Source of the DNA: Desulfarculus sp.
Lineage (GTDB): Bacteria > Desulfobacterota > Desulfarculia > Desulfarculales > Desulfarculaceae
Assembly (NCBI GenBank): GCA_020216805.1
Contig: JAIWNN010000031.1
Coordinates: forward strand, 1 to 12,111
DNA: 12,111 nucleotides
Direction of reading: 5' to 3'
Shown: piece after piece, positions 1 through 6,729 of the stretch
How positions within the stretch are numbered: the first letter of the stretch is position 1
Layout: each line of letters opens with the position of its first letter
The notes under the pieces: generated by a model
The model's database searches: none
What the model was told of the DNA's origin: nothing
What the model saw: only the letters and a program-made list of their open reading frames with translations
Program-made: the position numbers and the translations under genes

Positions 1-845
1 ATGAAGCCGCCGGCCTCGGGGTCGGGCGCGGTCATGTGGTAGGCGTCGGAGGTGAGCCCGTAGCCCACCAGCTCGGCCAGGATCGTCGCCCCGCGGGCGG
101 TGGCCGATTCCAGCGACTCCAGCACCATCATGCCCGCGCCCTCGCTCATCACGAAGCCGTCGCGGTCCTTGTCGAAAGGTCGGCTGGCTCGGGTGGGCTC
201 GTGGTTGCGGGTGGACAGCGCCCGGGCGGCGTTGAATCCGGCCAGGGTGATGCTGGTGATGATGGCCTCCGACCCGCCGGCGATGATGATGTCGGCCGCG
301 CCGCGCTGGATGGTCTTCATGGCCTCGCCGATGGCGTGGGACCCGGCGGCGCAGGCGGTGCAGAGGCAGAGGTTGGGCCCGCGCAGGTTGAACTCCATGG
401 AGATCTCGCCCGGGGCCATGTTGCCGATGATCTTGGGCACGAAGAAGGGGCTGACCTTGTCCGGGCCTTTCTCGGCCAGGGTGAAGTAGGTCTCCTCCAG
501 GGTCTGCATGCCCCCGATGCCGGTGCCGGTGATGCAGCCGGCCAGGTTGGCGGCCTCGCCCTGAAGCGGCAGGGGCAGGCCGGCCATCTCCCAGGCCATG
601 CGGGCGGCGCCCACGGCGTAGTGGATGAAGGGATCCAGGCGGCGGATGTTCTTCTTGGGCAGCCAGTCCTCGGGGTTGAAGTCCAGCACCTCGCCGGCGA
701 TCCGGGTTTTGTGCGCCGAACAATCGAACTTAGTTATGGGGCCGATGCCGCTCTGGCCGGCCAGGATGCCGGCCCAGGACTTCTCCACCCCAGTGCCCAG
801 GGGCGTCACCAGCCCCACCCCGGTAACCACCACCCTCTGCTGCAC
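1..845 (-). CDS. fabF: 3-oxoacyl-[ACP] synthase II (KAS II), 3' end outside window
   Basis: Beta-ketoacyl-ACP synthase that elongates acyl-ACP by decarboxylative condensation with malonyl-ACP in cytosolic type II fatty acid synthesis. About 281 codons of a usual ~410 are present. The N-terminus has the family opening RVVVTGVGLVTPLG. The nucleophilic cysteine is C165 in CLCTACAAGSHAIG (codon 351-353), close to its place in E. coli FabF. SDAYHMTAP lies around residue 270. The two catalytic histidines (NAHGTS and GHxxGAAG motifs) would fall beyond the left edge and cannot be checked. The start is GTG at 845-843, preceded by AAGGGAG; it begins directly at the conserved N-terminus and no better start is visible. 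It is last of the fabG-acpP-fabF set here, 104 bp after acpP, and probably co-transcribed. Family assignment is secure; FabF rather than FabB follows from context and sequence. Confidence 0.96.
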   Translation of the reverse strand, partial: MQQRVVVTGVGLVTPLGTGVEKSWAGILAGQSGIGPITKFDCSAHKTRIAGEVLDFNPEDWLPKKNIRRLDPFIHYAVGAARMAWEMAGLPLPLQGEAANLAGCITGTGIGGMQTLEETYFTLAEKGPDKVSPFFVPKIIGNMAPGEISMEFNLRGPNLCLCTACAAGSHAIGEAMKTIQRGAADIIIAGGSEAIITSITLAGFNAARALSTRNHEPTRASRPFDKDRDGFVMSEGAGMMVLESLESATARGATILAELVGYGLTSDAYHMTAPDPEAGGF

Positions 846-949
846 GGCCTCTCCCTTGCGCTTGACGGCCCCTGACGCTGCTGCGCCGGCCCGCCACGCC
901 GGAGGCTAGCCCCCCGGGCGCGGCGGACCCGGCTGGTCCACCGGACGGA

Positions 950-1198
950 CTACTTGCCGGCCAGACGGCTCTCCACGTAGTTCCAGGCGTCCTGGACGCT
1001 CTTGATCTTCTCGGCGTCCTCGTCGGCGATGGAGATGTTGAAGGCCTCTTCCATGGCCATGATCATCTCCACCAGGTCCAGGGAGTCGGCGCCCAGGTCG
1101 TCGACGAACGACGCCTCGGGGACCACGTCCTCCTCGGCCACCGAAAGCTGCTCACAGATGATCGCCTTGACTTTTTCCTTGATATCTTTGGCGTCCAT
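950..1198 (-). CDS. acpP: Acyl carrier protein
   Basis: Small acidic carrier of fatty acyl intermediates, 82 residues. Serine 39 in the GADSLDLVE motif is the expected 4'-phosphopantetheine attachment site. Helix I ([12 protein letters not shown]), the acidic helix II after the serine and the MEEAFNISI segment match the family closely, and the length is normal. The start is ATG at 1198-1196, with GGAG 9 bases upstream. A longer frame continues upstream on the same strand to 2086, but that part overlaps fabG in another frame and has no ACP character. The gene lies 122 bp after fabG and 104 bp before fabF, the classic order. A strong hairpin (1225-1242) lies just ahead of the SD. It serves the FabG and FabF enzymes encoded next to it. 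Confidence 0.98.
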   Translation of the reverse strand: MDAKDIKEKVKAIICEQLSVAEEDVVPEASFVDDLGADSLDLVEMIMAMEEAFNISIADEDAEKIKSVQDAWNYVESRLAGK

Positions 1199-1224
1199 TG
1201 CCTTTTTCTCCAGATGTCGCGAGA

Positions 1225-1242
1225 GGACCGCGTTCGCGGTCC
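1225..1242 (-). other. Perfect hairpin in the fabG-acpP intergenic leader
   Basis: GGACCGCG-TT-CGCGGTCC is an 8-bp perfect inverted repeat with a 2-base centre (7 bp plus a 4-base loop in practice). It ends 26 bases upstream of the acpP start and just ahead of its SD. No U-tract follows on the minus strand, so it is not a standard terminator. It could stabilise or mark processing of the acpP-fabF portion of the mRNA, which would suit the high demand for ACP. The role is inference. Confidence 0.5.
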
Positions 1243-1320
1243 GGTTTGGCCAATCGCCTCTTATCGGAGCGGGGCCACCGCCCGCGCCCGCGCCCTCCGA
1301 CCGCCAGCCGGCGGCCGGTT

Positions 1321-2067
1321 TTACATGTACATGCCCCCGCCCACGTGCAGCACTTGTCCGGTCAGGTAGCGGGCGGCGTCGGAGCAGAGGAAGGCCACCA
1401 CGTCGGCCACGTCCTCGGGCTGCCCGGCGCGCCCCAGGGGGATGTTGGCCTTCATTAACTCGGCCACCTTTTCGGGGATGGCCTTGGTCATGTCGGTCTC
1501 GATGAAGCCCGGGGCCACGGCGTTGACCCGCACCCCCCGGGAGGCCAGCTCCTTGGCCGCGGTCTTGGTCAGCGCCATCACCCCGGCCTTGCTGGCCGAG
1601 TAGTTGGCCTGGCCGATGTTGCCGATGGCCCCCACCACGCTGGCCAGGTTGACGATGGCCCCACTGCGCTGTTTCATCATCACCTTGGCCGCGGCCTGGG
1701 TGCAGACGAAGGTTCCGGTCAGGTTGACCTTCAACACCCGCTCCCACTGCTCCAGGGTCATGCGCACCAAAAGGGTGTCCATGGTGATGCCGGCGTTGTT
1801 GACCAGCACGTCCAGGCGGCCGTGGCGGCCCACCAGGTCCTCGATGTAGGCGTTGACCTGGGCCGGGTCGCTGACGTCGAACTTCTTGCCCTCGGCGACG
1901 ACGCCCTGGGCCTGAAGCAGCCTGATCGTCTCCTCGGCCGCCGACTCGTCGGGGTCGAAATGATTGAAGGCCACCACGTCCCCGGGACGCCCCAGGGCCA
2001 GGCAGATGGCCCGGCCGATGCCCCGGCTGCCGCCCGTCACCAGCACCACGCGTTTGTCGTCCGCCAA
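1321..2067 (-). CDS. fabG: 3-oxoacyl-[ACP] reductase
   Basis: NADPH-dependent short-chain dehydrogenase that reduces 3-ketoacyl-ACP to 3-hydroxyacyl-ACP in fatty acid elongation, 248 residues (normal length). Visible motifs are the nucleotide-binding TGGSRGIG (11-18), NNAG (90-93), N115, and the catalytic S143, Y156 and K160 in the YSASK stretch. PGFIETDM (186-193) and the C-terminal G-Q-V-L-H-V-G-G-G signature are also present. The start is TTG at 2067-2065, with GGGAG about 6 bases upstream. No ATG or GTG lies in frame near the expected N-terminus, so the rare TTG start is well supported. A candidate promoter lies immediately upstream (2099-2128). It is followed by acpP and fabF, which supports FabG rather than a generic SDR. 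Confidence 0.96.
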   Translation of the reverse strand: MADDKRVVLVTGGSRGIGRAICLALGRPGDVVAFNHFDPDESAAEETIRLLQAQGVVAEGKKFDVSDPAQVNAYIEDLVGRHGRLDVLVNNAGITMDTLLVRMTLEQWERVLKVNLTGTFVCTQAAAKVMMKQRSGAIVNLASVVGAIGNIGQANYSASKAGVMALTKTAAKELASRGVRVNAVAPGFIETDMTKAIPEKVAELMKANIPLGRAGQPEDVADVVAFLCSDAARYLTGQVLHVGGGMYM

Positions 2068-2098
2068 ATTCCGCTCCCTCGTCCACAGGCCGGGCCTG

Positions 2099-2128
2099 AA
2101 AATAGCATAACCGCGCCGGGCTTGTCAG
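2099..2128 (-). promoter_or_regulatory. Candidate sigma70-type promoter for fabG-acpP-fabF
   Basis: On the minus strand CTGACA (2128-2123, 5/6 match to the -35 consensus) is followed after 18 bases by TATTTT (2104-2099, 4/6 to the -10 consensus). It is an AT-rich island in the 76-bp gap between etfA and fabG. Predicted transcription would begin about 25 bases before the fabG TTG start. If real, fabG-acpP-fabF can be expressed independently of the upstream acd-etf genes. Confidence 0.45.
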
Positions 2129-2143
2129 CCGCCGGCCGTCGGT

Positions 2144-3334
2144 CTATCCCCGCAGTTCCTTCAGCCGCGCCAGCATGGCCGGGACGACCGCGAACAGGTT
2201 TCCAACTATACCATAGGTGGCCACGGAGAATATCGGCGCGTTGGCGTCGGTGTTCACCGCCACGATGACGTCGGAGCTCTGCATGCCCACCAGGTGTTGC
2301 ACCGCCCCGGAGACTCCCAGGCCGATGTAAAGCTTGGGGCCGATGGTGCGCCCGGTCTGGCCCACCTGGTGGGCGTGGCCGATCCAGCCGGCGTCCACCG
2401 CCCCCCGGGTGGCCCCCACCACCCCGCCCAGGGCCTGGGCCAGCTCGCGCACCAGATCGAAGCCCTCCGGCCCGCCCAGGCCGCGCCCGCCCACCACCAC
2501 CACCTCGGCCGCGGTGAGGTTGACCTGCTCGCCGATGGCCCGCACCACCTCCAGGACCTGGGTGGTGGGCGCGAGATCGGCCTCCAGGCCGAAGCGCACC
2601 AGCTCGCCGGTCGCGCCGGGCTGGGGCAGGGCCTTTTTCATCACCCGGGGGCGCACGGTGGCCATCTGGGGCCGGGCGTCGGGGCAGATGATGGTGGCCA
2701 TGATGTTGCCGCCAAAGGCCGGCCGGGTCTGCAACAGCAGCCGCCGGGCGGGGTCGATGGCCAGGCCGGTGCAGTCGGCGGTCAGGCCGGTGGCCACGGC
2801 GGTGGCCACCCGGGGGATCAGCGAGCGCCCCAGGGCGGTGGCCCCGGCCAGCAGGATCTCGGGCCGCTCTTTGGCGATGAGCCGGGCCAGGACCGCGGCG
2901 TAGATGCCGTCGTCGAACCGGGCCAGGCGGGGGTCGTCGGCCAGGTAGACCTTTTGCGCGCCCTGGGCGAAGAGCTCGGCCGCCAGCGGCTCCACCCCGT
3001 GACCCAACAGCACCGCGCCGAGCTCCACCCCCAGGTCGGCGGCCAGGCGGCCGCCCTGGCCCAGGAGCTCGGCCACCACCTCGGGCAGAACTCCCTCGCG
3101 CTGCTCGGCGAAGACCCAGACCCCGCGGCTGGTGGCGGTGCGCTGGTCGGCCGCGCGCTGGATCTCCTCCAGGCGCAGGGCCGATTCCGGGCAGACCTCC
3201 ACGCAGGTGCCGCAGAGGGTGCAGTTGTCGTTGACTCGGGCTTTATCCTCCACCAGCTCCAGGGCGCCGAAGGGGCAGGCGTCCAGGCAGGAGCCGCAGC
3301 CGGTGCAGGCGGTTTGGTCGATGATCAGCGCCAC
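2144..3334 (-). CDS. etfA: Electron transfer flavoprotein alpha subunit with N-terminal 2[4Fe-4S] ferredoxin domain
   Basis: FAD-binding subunit of an ETF that passes electrons to or from the neighbouring acyl-CoA dehydrogenase, 396 residues. That is longer than plain EtfA because residues 1-60 form a bacterial ferredoxin domain. It has two cluster motifs: C10, C13, C16, C20 and C38, C41, C44, C48, each followed by proline. The ETF alpha part follows, with the C-terminal FAD site visible as VVGGRGLGGPEGF (280-292), GATRGAVDAGWI and QVGQTGRTI (307-331), GVSGAVQHLVGM (340-351) and NTDANAPIF (361-369). Ferredoxin-bearing EtfA proteins are known from flavin-based electron-bifurcating complexes such as the caffeyl-CoA reductase/Etf complex, so bifurcation is a reasonable inference here. 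The start is GTG at 3334-3332, with GGAG 6 bases upstream. That SD and start lie in a 14-bp sequence duplicated at the end of etfB. Confidence 0.95.
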   Translation of the reverse strand: MALIIDQTACTGCGSCLDACPFGALELVEDKARVNDNCTLCGTCVEVCPESALRLEEIQRAADQRTATSRGVWVFAEQREGVLPEVVAELLGQGGRLAADLGVELGAVLLGHGVEPLAAELFAQGAQKVYLADDPRLARFDDGIYAAVLARLIAKERPEILLAGATALGRSLIPRVATAVATGLTADCTGLAIDPARRLLLQTRPAFGGNIMATIICPDARPQMATVRPRVMKKALPQPGATGELVRFGLEADLAPTTQVLEVVRAIGEQVNLTAAEVVVVGGRGLGGPEGFDLVRELAQALGGVVGATRGAVDAGWIGHAHQVGQTGRTIGPKLYIGLGVSGAVQHLVGMQSSDVIVAVNTDANAPIFSVATYGIVGNLFAVVPAMLARLKELRG

Positions 3335-3344
3335 GGCTAGCTCC
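3331..3344. repeat. 14-bp direct repeat, copy at etfA start
   Basis: CCACGGCTAGCTCC on the plus strand; an identical copy is at 3513-3526. On the coding strand it reads GGAG (SD), TAG, CC, GTG. This copy supplies the ribosome binding site and start codon of etfA. The two copies exactly bracket 168 bp of extra sequence, as a target-site duplication would. Confidence 0.85.
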
Positions 3345-3512
3345 GCGTCCCGGTGTTTCGCATGGAGGCCTTTTCTCCTGTCATCGCGAGCGTAGCGAAG
3401 CTATCTCTTGCTTCGTCGGAGCCGAGAGATTGCTTCGTCGCTTGCGCTCCTCGCAATGACCATCGGGAGAAGCGGCGGGAGCGACGACAAGAGCGAAAAG
3501 CGTCTGGCAGTC
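3345..3512. mobile_element. Putative short non-coding insertion (MITE-like) between etfB and etfA
   Basis: This 168-bp segment lies between perfect 14-bp direct repeats and is visibly less GC-rich than its flanks. It contains a long imperfect hairpin (3373-3471) and no transposase or clear terminal inverted repeats at its outer ends. The duplication implies insertion into a tightly packed etfB-etfA junction. The mechanism (transposition of a miniature element, or repeat-mediated duplication) cannot be told from one copy. On the minus strand one frame stays open for 59 codons, from the duplicated GTG (3516) to the duplicated TAG (3339-3337); it may be translated as a relay but shows no recognisable protein. 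Confidence 0.55.
3373..3471. repeat. Long imperfect inverted repeat of dispersed-repeat type
   Basis: The left arm 3380-3407 begins GTCATCGCGAG and ends AGCTATCTC. The right arm 3426-3460 is, on the minus strand, a longer version of the same unit: GTCATTGCGAG, then AGCGCAAGCGACGAAG, then CAATCTC. The pairing is extended by TTCTCC (3373-3378) with GGAGAA (3466-3471). The 18-base loop also holds TTGCTTCGTCG (3408-3418), repeated directly at 3430-3440. From memory, GTCATTGCGAG...GAAGCAATCTC units occur as scattered intergenic repeats in many bacterial genomes; I cannot check copy number here. Confidence 0.75.
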
Positions 3513-3526
3513 CCACGGCTAGCTCC
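3513..3526. repeat. 14-bp direct repeat, copy at etfB stop
   Basis: This is a second, identical copy of CCACGGCTAGCTCC. On the coding strand it holds the end of etfB: GGAGC closes the last codons, TAG is its stop (3521-3519), and CCGTGG follows with a GTG no longer used as the etfA start. See the copy at 3331-3344. Confidence 0.85.
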
Positions 3527-4316
3527 CCAGCAGGATCACTTTGTCGGCCACCAGGCGGTCGATGACCGCCCGGCCGGCGGCCTCGGCCGGACCGGGGATC
3601 ATTTCCCGCCGGCCGGCCGCGCCCGGGGCGAAGACCTCCACCACCTGGGTGAAGGAGCCCCGGAGCCCCACCTGGTCCTCGCCCAGCCCCAACGCGGCCG
3701 CGCCGGCCACCGGGGCCTCGTATTTCTTGGCCCGCATCTTGCCCTTCAGGGAGGGCGGACGGGGCTCGCCGATCTCGCGCACCACCGTGATCAGGCCCGG
3801 CAGGGGCAGGCTGACCACGTCGTAGCCGTCGTCCATCTGGCGCTCCACCACCAGGTGGTCGGCCGCCGCCTCGCGGATGGCCTTGACGAAGGCCACCTGG
3901 GGCAAGCCCAGGCGCATGGCCAGGCCCGGACCCACCTGGGCGGTGTCGCCGTCCACCGCCTGCTTGCCGCAGACGATCAGGTCGGCCCCGCCCAGATGGC
4001 GCACCCCGGCGGCCAGGGCGGCGGTGGTGGCCCAGGTGTCGGCCCCGGCGAAGGCCCGGTCGGAGAGCAAGAGGCCGTCGTCCACCCCGTAGCCGATGGC
4101 CTCGCGCAGGATCTCGGCCGCCTGGGGCGGACCCATGGTCAGGGCCAGGATCTGGCCGCCCACCCGCTCCCGGAGTTGCAGGGCGGCCTCCAGGGCGAAG
4201 AGGTCGAAGGGGTTGATGACGGCGGCCACGCCCTCGCGCTTGAGGGTGTGGGTCACCGGGTCCAGCTTGACGCTGGCGGTGTCGGGCACCTGTTTCAGGC
4301 AGACGATGATCTTCAT
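3519..4316 (-). CDS. etfB: Electron transfer flavoprotein beta subunit
   Basis: Partner of EtfA in the soluble ETF heterodimer, 265 residues, normal length. Visible features are the N-terminal KIIVCLKQVPDT, NPFDLFALEAAL (35-46), LTMGPPQAAEIL (59-70), SDRAFAGADTWATT (85-98) and the nucleotide-binding loop KQAVDGDTAQVGP (118-130). GDTAQVGP with GADTxAT is the pattern seen in FixAB and bifurcating-type ETFs rather than in mitochondrial-type ETF (inference from family knowledge). KGKMRAKK (191-198) is also typical. The start is ATG at 4316-4314, preceded by GTGAGG; an upstream extension in frame is proline/arginine-rich and unlike the family. It ends in the 14-bp sequence duplicated at the etfA start, so before the insertion its stop probably lay 2 bases from that start. 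It works with the acyl-CoA dehydrogenase 138 bp upstream. Confidence 0.96.
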   Translation of the reverse strand: MKIIVCLKQVPDTASVKLDPVTHTLKREGVAAVINPFDLFALEAALQLRERVGGQILALTMGPPQAAEILREAIGYGVDDGLLLSDRAFAGADTWATTAALAAGVRHLGGADLIVCGKQAVDGDTAQVGPGLAMRLGLPQVAFVKAIREAAADHLVVERQMDDGYDVVSLPLPGLITVVREIGEPRPPSLKGKMRAKKYEAPVAGAAALGLGEDQVGLRGSFTQVVEVFAPGAAGRREMIPGPAEAAGRAVIDRLVADKVILLGS

Positions 4317-4372
4317 GGGCCTCACCGGTCGAGAGTGGCCGCGGCGACTGCGCCAGGGCGGTGGCCGGGGCA

Positions 4373-4402
4373 ATTCTTACTTAAGGACTGGCCTTTTGTC
4401 CA
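4373..4402 (-). promoter_or_regulatory. Weak candidate promoter upstream of etfB
   Basis: On the minus strand TGGACA (4402-4397, 5/6 to the -35 consensus) is followed after 18 bases by AAGAAT (4378-4373, 4/6 to the -10 consensus). It sits in a locally AT-richer patch of the 138-bp acd-etfB gap, leaving a ~50-base leader to etfB. It could allow etfBA expression apart from acd. The evidence is consensus matching only. Confidence 0.3.
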
Positions 4403-4454
4403 CCCCCGCGGGCCGCCTTTCGGGCATTGGGAGGTGGATCGCCTTGGTGGCCGG

Positions 4455-5612
4455 CTACTTGCCCCGGCCGTACTCCTTGTTCAGCTCCTGGCCGATGACG
4501 TTGCGCTGGATTTGGTTGGTGCCCTCGTAGATTTGGAGGATCTTGGCGTCGCGCATCATCTTTTCCACCGGATAATCGCGCATGTAGCCATGGCCGCCCA
4601 GGACCTGGACCGCGTTGGTGGTCACCTCCATGGCGATGTCGGTGGGGAAGAGCTTGGCCATGGCGCTGGCCTTGCTGATGTCCTTGGCTCCGGAGTCCAC
4701 GAAGCGCGCCACGCTGTAGACCAGGGCCCGGGCCGCCTCGACCTTGGTGGCCATGTCGGCCAGCATGTGGGCCACGGCCTGGAAGGTGATGATGGGCTTG
4801 TCGAACTGCTTGCGGGTGCGGGCGAAGGCCGCGGCCTCGTCCAGGGCGCCCTGGGCCACGCCGACGGCCTGGGCCCCCACCCCGGGGCGGGATTTGTCGA
4901 AGGTGCGCATGGCCACCACGAAGCCCATGCCCTCCTTGGCCAGCAGGCGGTCGGCCGGGATGCGGCACTCGTTGAAGATCAGCTCGGCGGTGGCGCTGGC
5001 CCGGATGCCCAGCTTGATCTCCTTTTTGCCCACGCTGAAGCCGGGGTCGCCCTCCTCCACGATGAAGGCCGAGGCCCCGCGCGCGCCCTTGCTGCGGTCG
5101 GTGATGGCGATGACGCTGTAGATCCCCGCCTCGCCGCCGTTGGTGATCCACTGCTTGGAGCCGTTGATCACGTACTCGTCGCCCTCGCGCCGGGCCTGGG
5201 TCTGGATGGCCCCGGCGTCGCTGCCGGCGGCGCTCTCGGTCAGGGCGAAGGCGGCCAGTTGCTCGCCGCTGGCGATGATGGGCAGGTACTTGGCCTTCTG
5301 CTCCTCGTTGCCGAACAGGATGATGGGATAGGCCCCCAGGAAGCTGGCCGCGAAGGTGGTGCTGACGCCCACGCAGGCCCGGGAGAGCTCTTCCACCGCG
5401 ATGCAGTTCTCCAGGCAGCCGCCGCCCAGGCCACCGTACTGCTCGGGGATGATCAGGCCGAAGAGGTCGGCCTGGGCCAGGGCCTTCATCAGCTCGCGGG
5501 GGAACCGCTCCTGCTCGTCCAGCTCGGCCCGCACCGGCTTGATCCGCTCCTCGGCGATCTGCCGGCAGAGGTCGCGGATCATCAACTGGTCTTCGCTGAG
5601 GAAGTAATCCAT
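4455..5612 (-). CDS. Acyl-CoA dehydrogenase (ETF-linked)
   Basis: FAD enzyme catalysing alpha,beta-oxidation of an acyl-CoA (or the reverse) with ETF as electron partner, 385 residues, normal for short-chain-type enzymes. N-terminal helical domain EDQLMIRDLCRQIAEERI; FAD/substrate motif AFALTESAAGSDAG (121-134); KQWITNGG (153-160); SRPGVGAQAVGVAQGALDEA (241-260); ARTRKQFDKPI (264-274); C-terminal VLGGHGYMRDYPVEKMMRDA and QIYEGTNQIQRNVIG (360-374). E363 sits at the catalytic-base position of SCAD/MCAD-type enzymes. Substrate chain length cannot be read from the sequence. The start is ATG at 5612-5610 with AGGGAG upstream. It follows plsX by 69 bp and precedes etfB, so it forms an acd-etfB-etfA module placed where fabH-fabD usually are. 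Confidence 0.95.
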   Translation of the reverse strand: MDYFLSEDQLMIRDLCRQIAEERIKPVRAELDEQERFPRELMKALAQADLFGLIIPEQYGGLGGGCLENCIAVEELSRACVGVSTTFAASFLGAYPIILFGNEEQKAKYLPIIASGEQLAAFALTESAAGSDAGAIQTQARREGDEYVINGSKQWITNGGEAGIYSVIAITDRSKGARGASAFIVEEGDPGFSVGKKEIKLGIRASATAELIFNECRIPADRLLAKEGMGFVVAMRTFDKSRPGVGAQAVGVAQGALDEAAAFARTRKQFDKPIITFQAVAHMLADMATKVEAARALVYSVARFVDSGAKDISKASAMAKLFPTDIAMEVTTNAVQVLGGHGYMRDYPVEKMMRDAKILQIYEGTNQIQRNVIGQELNKEYGRGK

Positions 5613-5681
5613 CGCCTTGCACTCCCTGGAGATTATTTGGGGCCGCGGACCGGGCTGGTCGCCTGGGCCGGCGCGGAAGGG

Positions 5682-6719
5682 TTACTCCCGTTCCCCCGCG
5701 CCGTTATCGCCCAGCAGACGCCCCCGGTATTGGGCCAGGCCATCGGCCACGTGCTCCGCCACCCGGCCCCGCACGCTGGCCGCGGCCACCACCAGCGCGC
5801 TGGCGATGGCCTTGGGGGTGGAGGCCCCGTGGCAGACAAAGGCCACGCCGTTGATTCCCAATAGCGGCGCGCCACCGTAGTTCTCGTAGTCCAGATCCTT
5901 GGCCAGGGTGCTCAGGGTGGGCTTGAGCAGCAGCGCTCCCAGGCGGCCGGTCAGGCTGACCGCCACCCGCTCCTTGACCACCCGCGACAGGGCCTTGAAC
6001 ATGCCCTCGGCCAGCTTGAGGCAGACGTTGCCCACGAAGCCGTCGCAGACCACCACCCGGGCCGGGCCGGCGAACAGATCGCGGCCCTCCACGTTGCCGA
6101 TGAAGTTGAGCCCGCTGTTCTTGAGGTACTCGTAGGCCTGCTTGACCACATGGTTGCCCTTGCCGCCCTCCTCGCCGATGGACATCAAGCCCACCGCGGG
6201 GTTGGCCAGGCCCACCACCCGCTCGGCGTAGGCCGCGCCCATGTAGGCGAATTGCAAGAGCATCAGGGGCGAGCAGTCGACATTGGCGCCCACGTCCAGC
6301 ACCACGGTGGGGCCGGAGAGCCCCGGAAAGACCGAGGCCAGGGCGGGGCGGTCGACCTCGGGCAGGCGGCCCATGACCACCATGCCCACCGCCATGGTGG
6401 CCCCGCTGTTGCCGGCGCTGACCACCGCGTCCACCTGGCCGGCCTTGTGCAGATCGAAGGCCACCCGGATGGAGGCGTCGCGCTGGTGGCGCAGGACATG
6501 GCCCGGGGCCTCGTCCATGCCGGCCACCTGGCTGGCGGGATGGATGGTGATGCGTCCCGGCGGGGGGGACAGGCGGGCCAGCTCGGGCTCCAGGGCCTCG
6601 GGCTTGCCCACCAGCACCACGTTCAGCTCGGGGTCGCGATCCAGGCACTGGACCGCGCCCTCGACCATCGCGACGGGGGCGTGATCGCCCCCCATGCCGT
6701 CCAGGGCGATGCGCAACAT
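5682..6719 (-). CDS. plsX: Phosphate acyltransferase PlsX
   Basis: Converts acyl-ACP plus phosphate to acyl-phosphate, the donor for PlsY in phosphatidic acid synthesis; a peripheral membrane enzyme of 345 residues, normal length. Family motifs are LRIALDGMGGDHAP (2-15), VVSAGNSGATMA (98-109), VLDVGANVDCSP (139-150), LMSIGEEGGKGN (177-188), VVCDGFVGNVCLK (222-234), and a C-terminal G-A-P-L-L-G-I-N-G stretch. The start is ATG at 6719-6717, with AAGGGC 7 bases upstream; the stronger AGGAGG in the last codons of rpmF lies 15 bases away. Only 10 bases separate it from rpmF, so the two are surely co-transcribed and probably coupled. Its acyl-ACP substrate comes from the fab genes further down the same strand. 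Confidence 0.98.
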   Translation of the reverse strand: MLRIALDGMGGDHAPVAMVEGAVQCLDRDPELNVVLVGKPEALEPELARLSPPPGRITIHPASQVAGMDEAPGHVLRHQRDASIRVAFDLHKAGQVDAVVSAGNSGATMAVGMVVMGRLPEVDRPALASVFPGLSGPTVVLDVGANVDCSPLMLLQFAYMGAAYAERVVGLANPAVGLMSIGEEGGKGNHVVKQAYEYLKNSGLNFIGNVEGRDLFAGPARVVVCDGFVGNVCLKLAEGMFKALSRVVKERVAVSLTGRLGALLLKPTLSTLAKDLDYENYGGAPLLGINGVAFVCHGASTPKAIASALVVAAASVRGRVAEHVADGLAQYRGRLLGDNGAGERE

Positions 6720-6729
6720 GCCGCCGCCC

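Noticed and set aside
2065..2067. TTG start of fabG as a sign of a broken gene
   Set aside because: The SD is well placed, the N-terminus is complete and all catalytic residues are present, so this is simply a rare start codon.
950..2086. A 378-codon minus-strand frame that would fuse a long N-terminal extension to ACP
   Set aside because: The extension overlaps fabG in another frame and is arginine/glycine-rich without motifs. ACP has its own ATG and SD at 1198.
3373..3471. CRISPR-like repeats
   Set aside because: There are only two arms in opposite orientation and one short direct repeat. There are no regular spacers or cas genes; it is a hairpin element.
3408..5864. Very long open frame (818 codons) on the plus strand
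   Set aside because: It lies antisense to etfB and the acyl-CoA dehydrogenase and into plsX. Its translation is a low-complexity G/H/L/A-rich mirror of the high-GC3 coding strand, with no family motifs.
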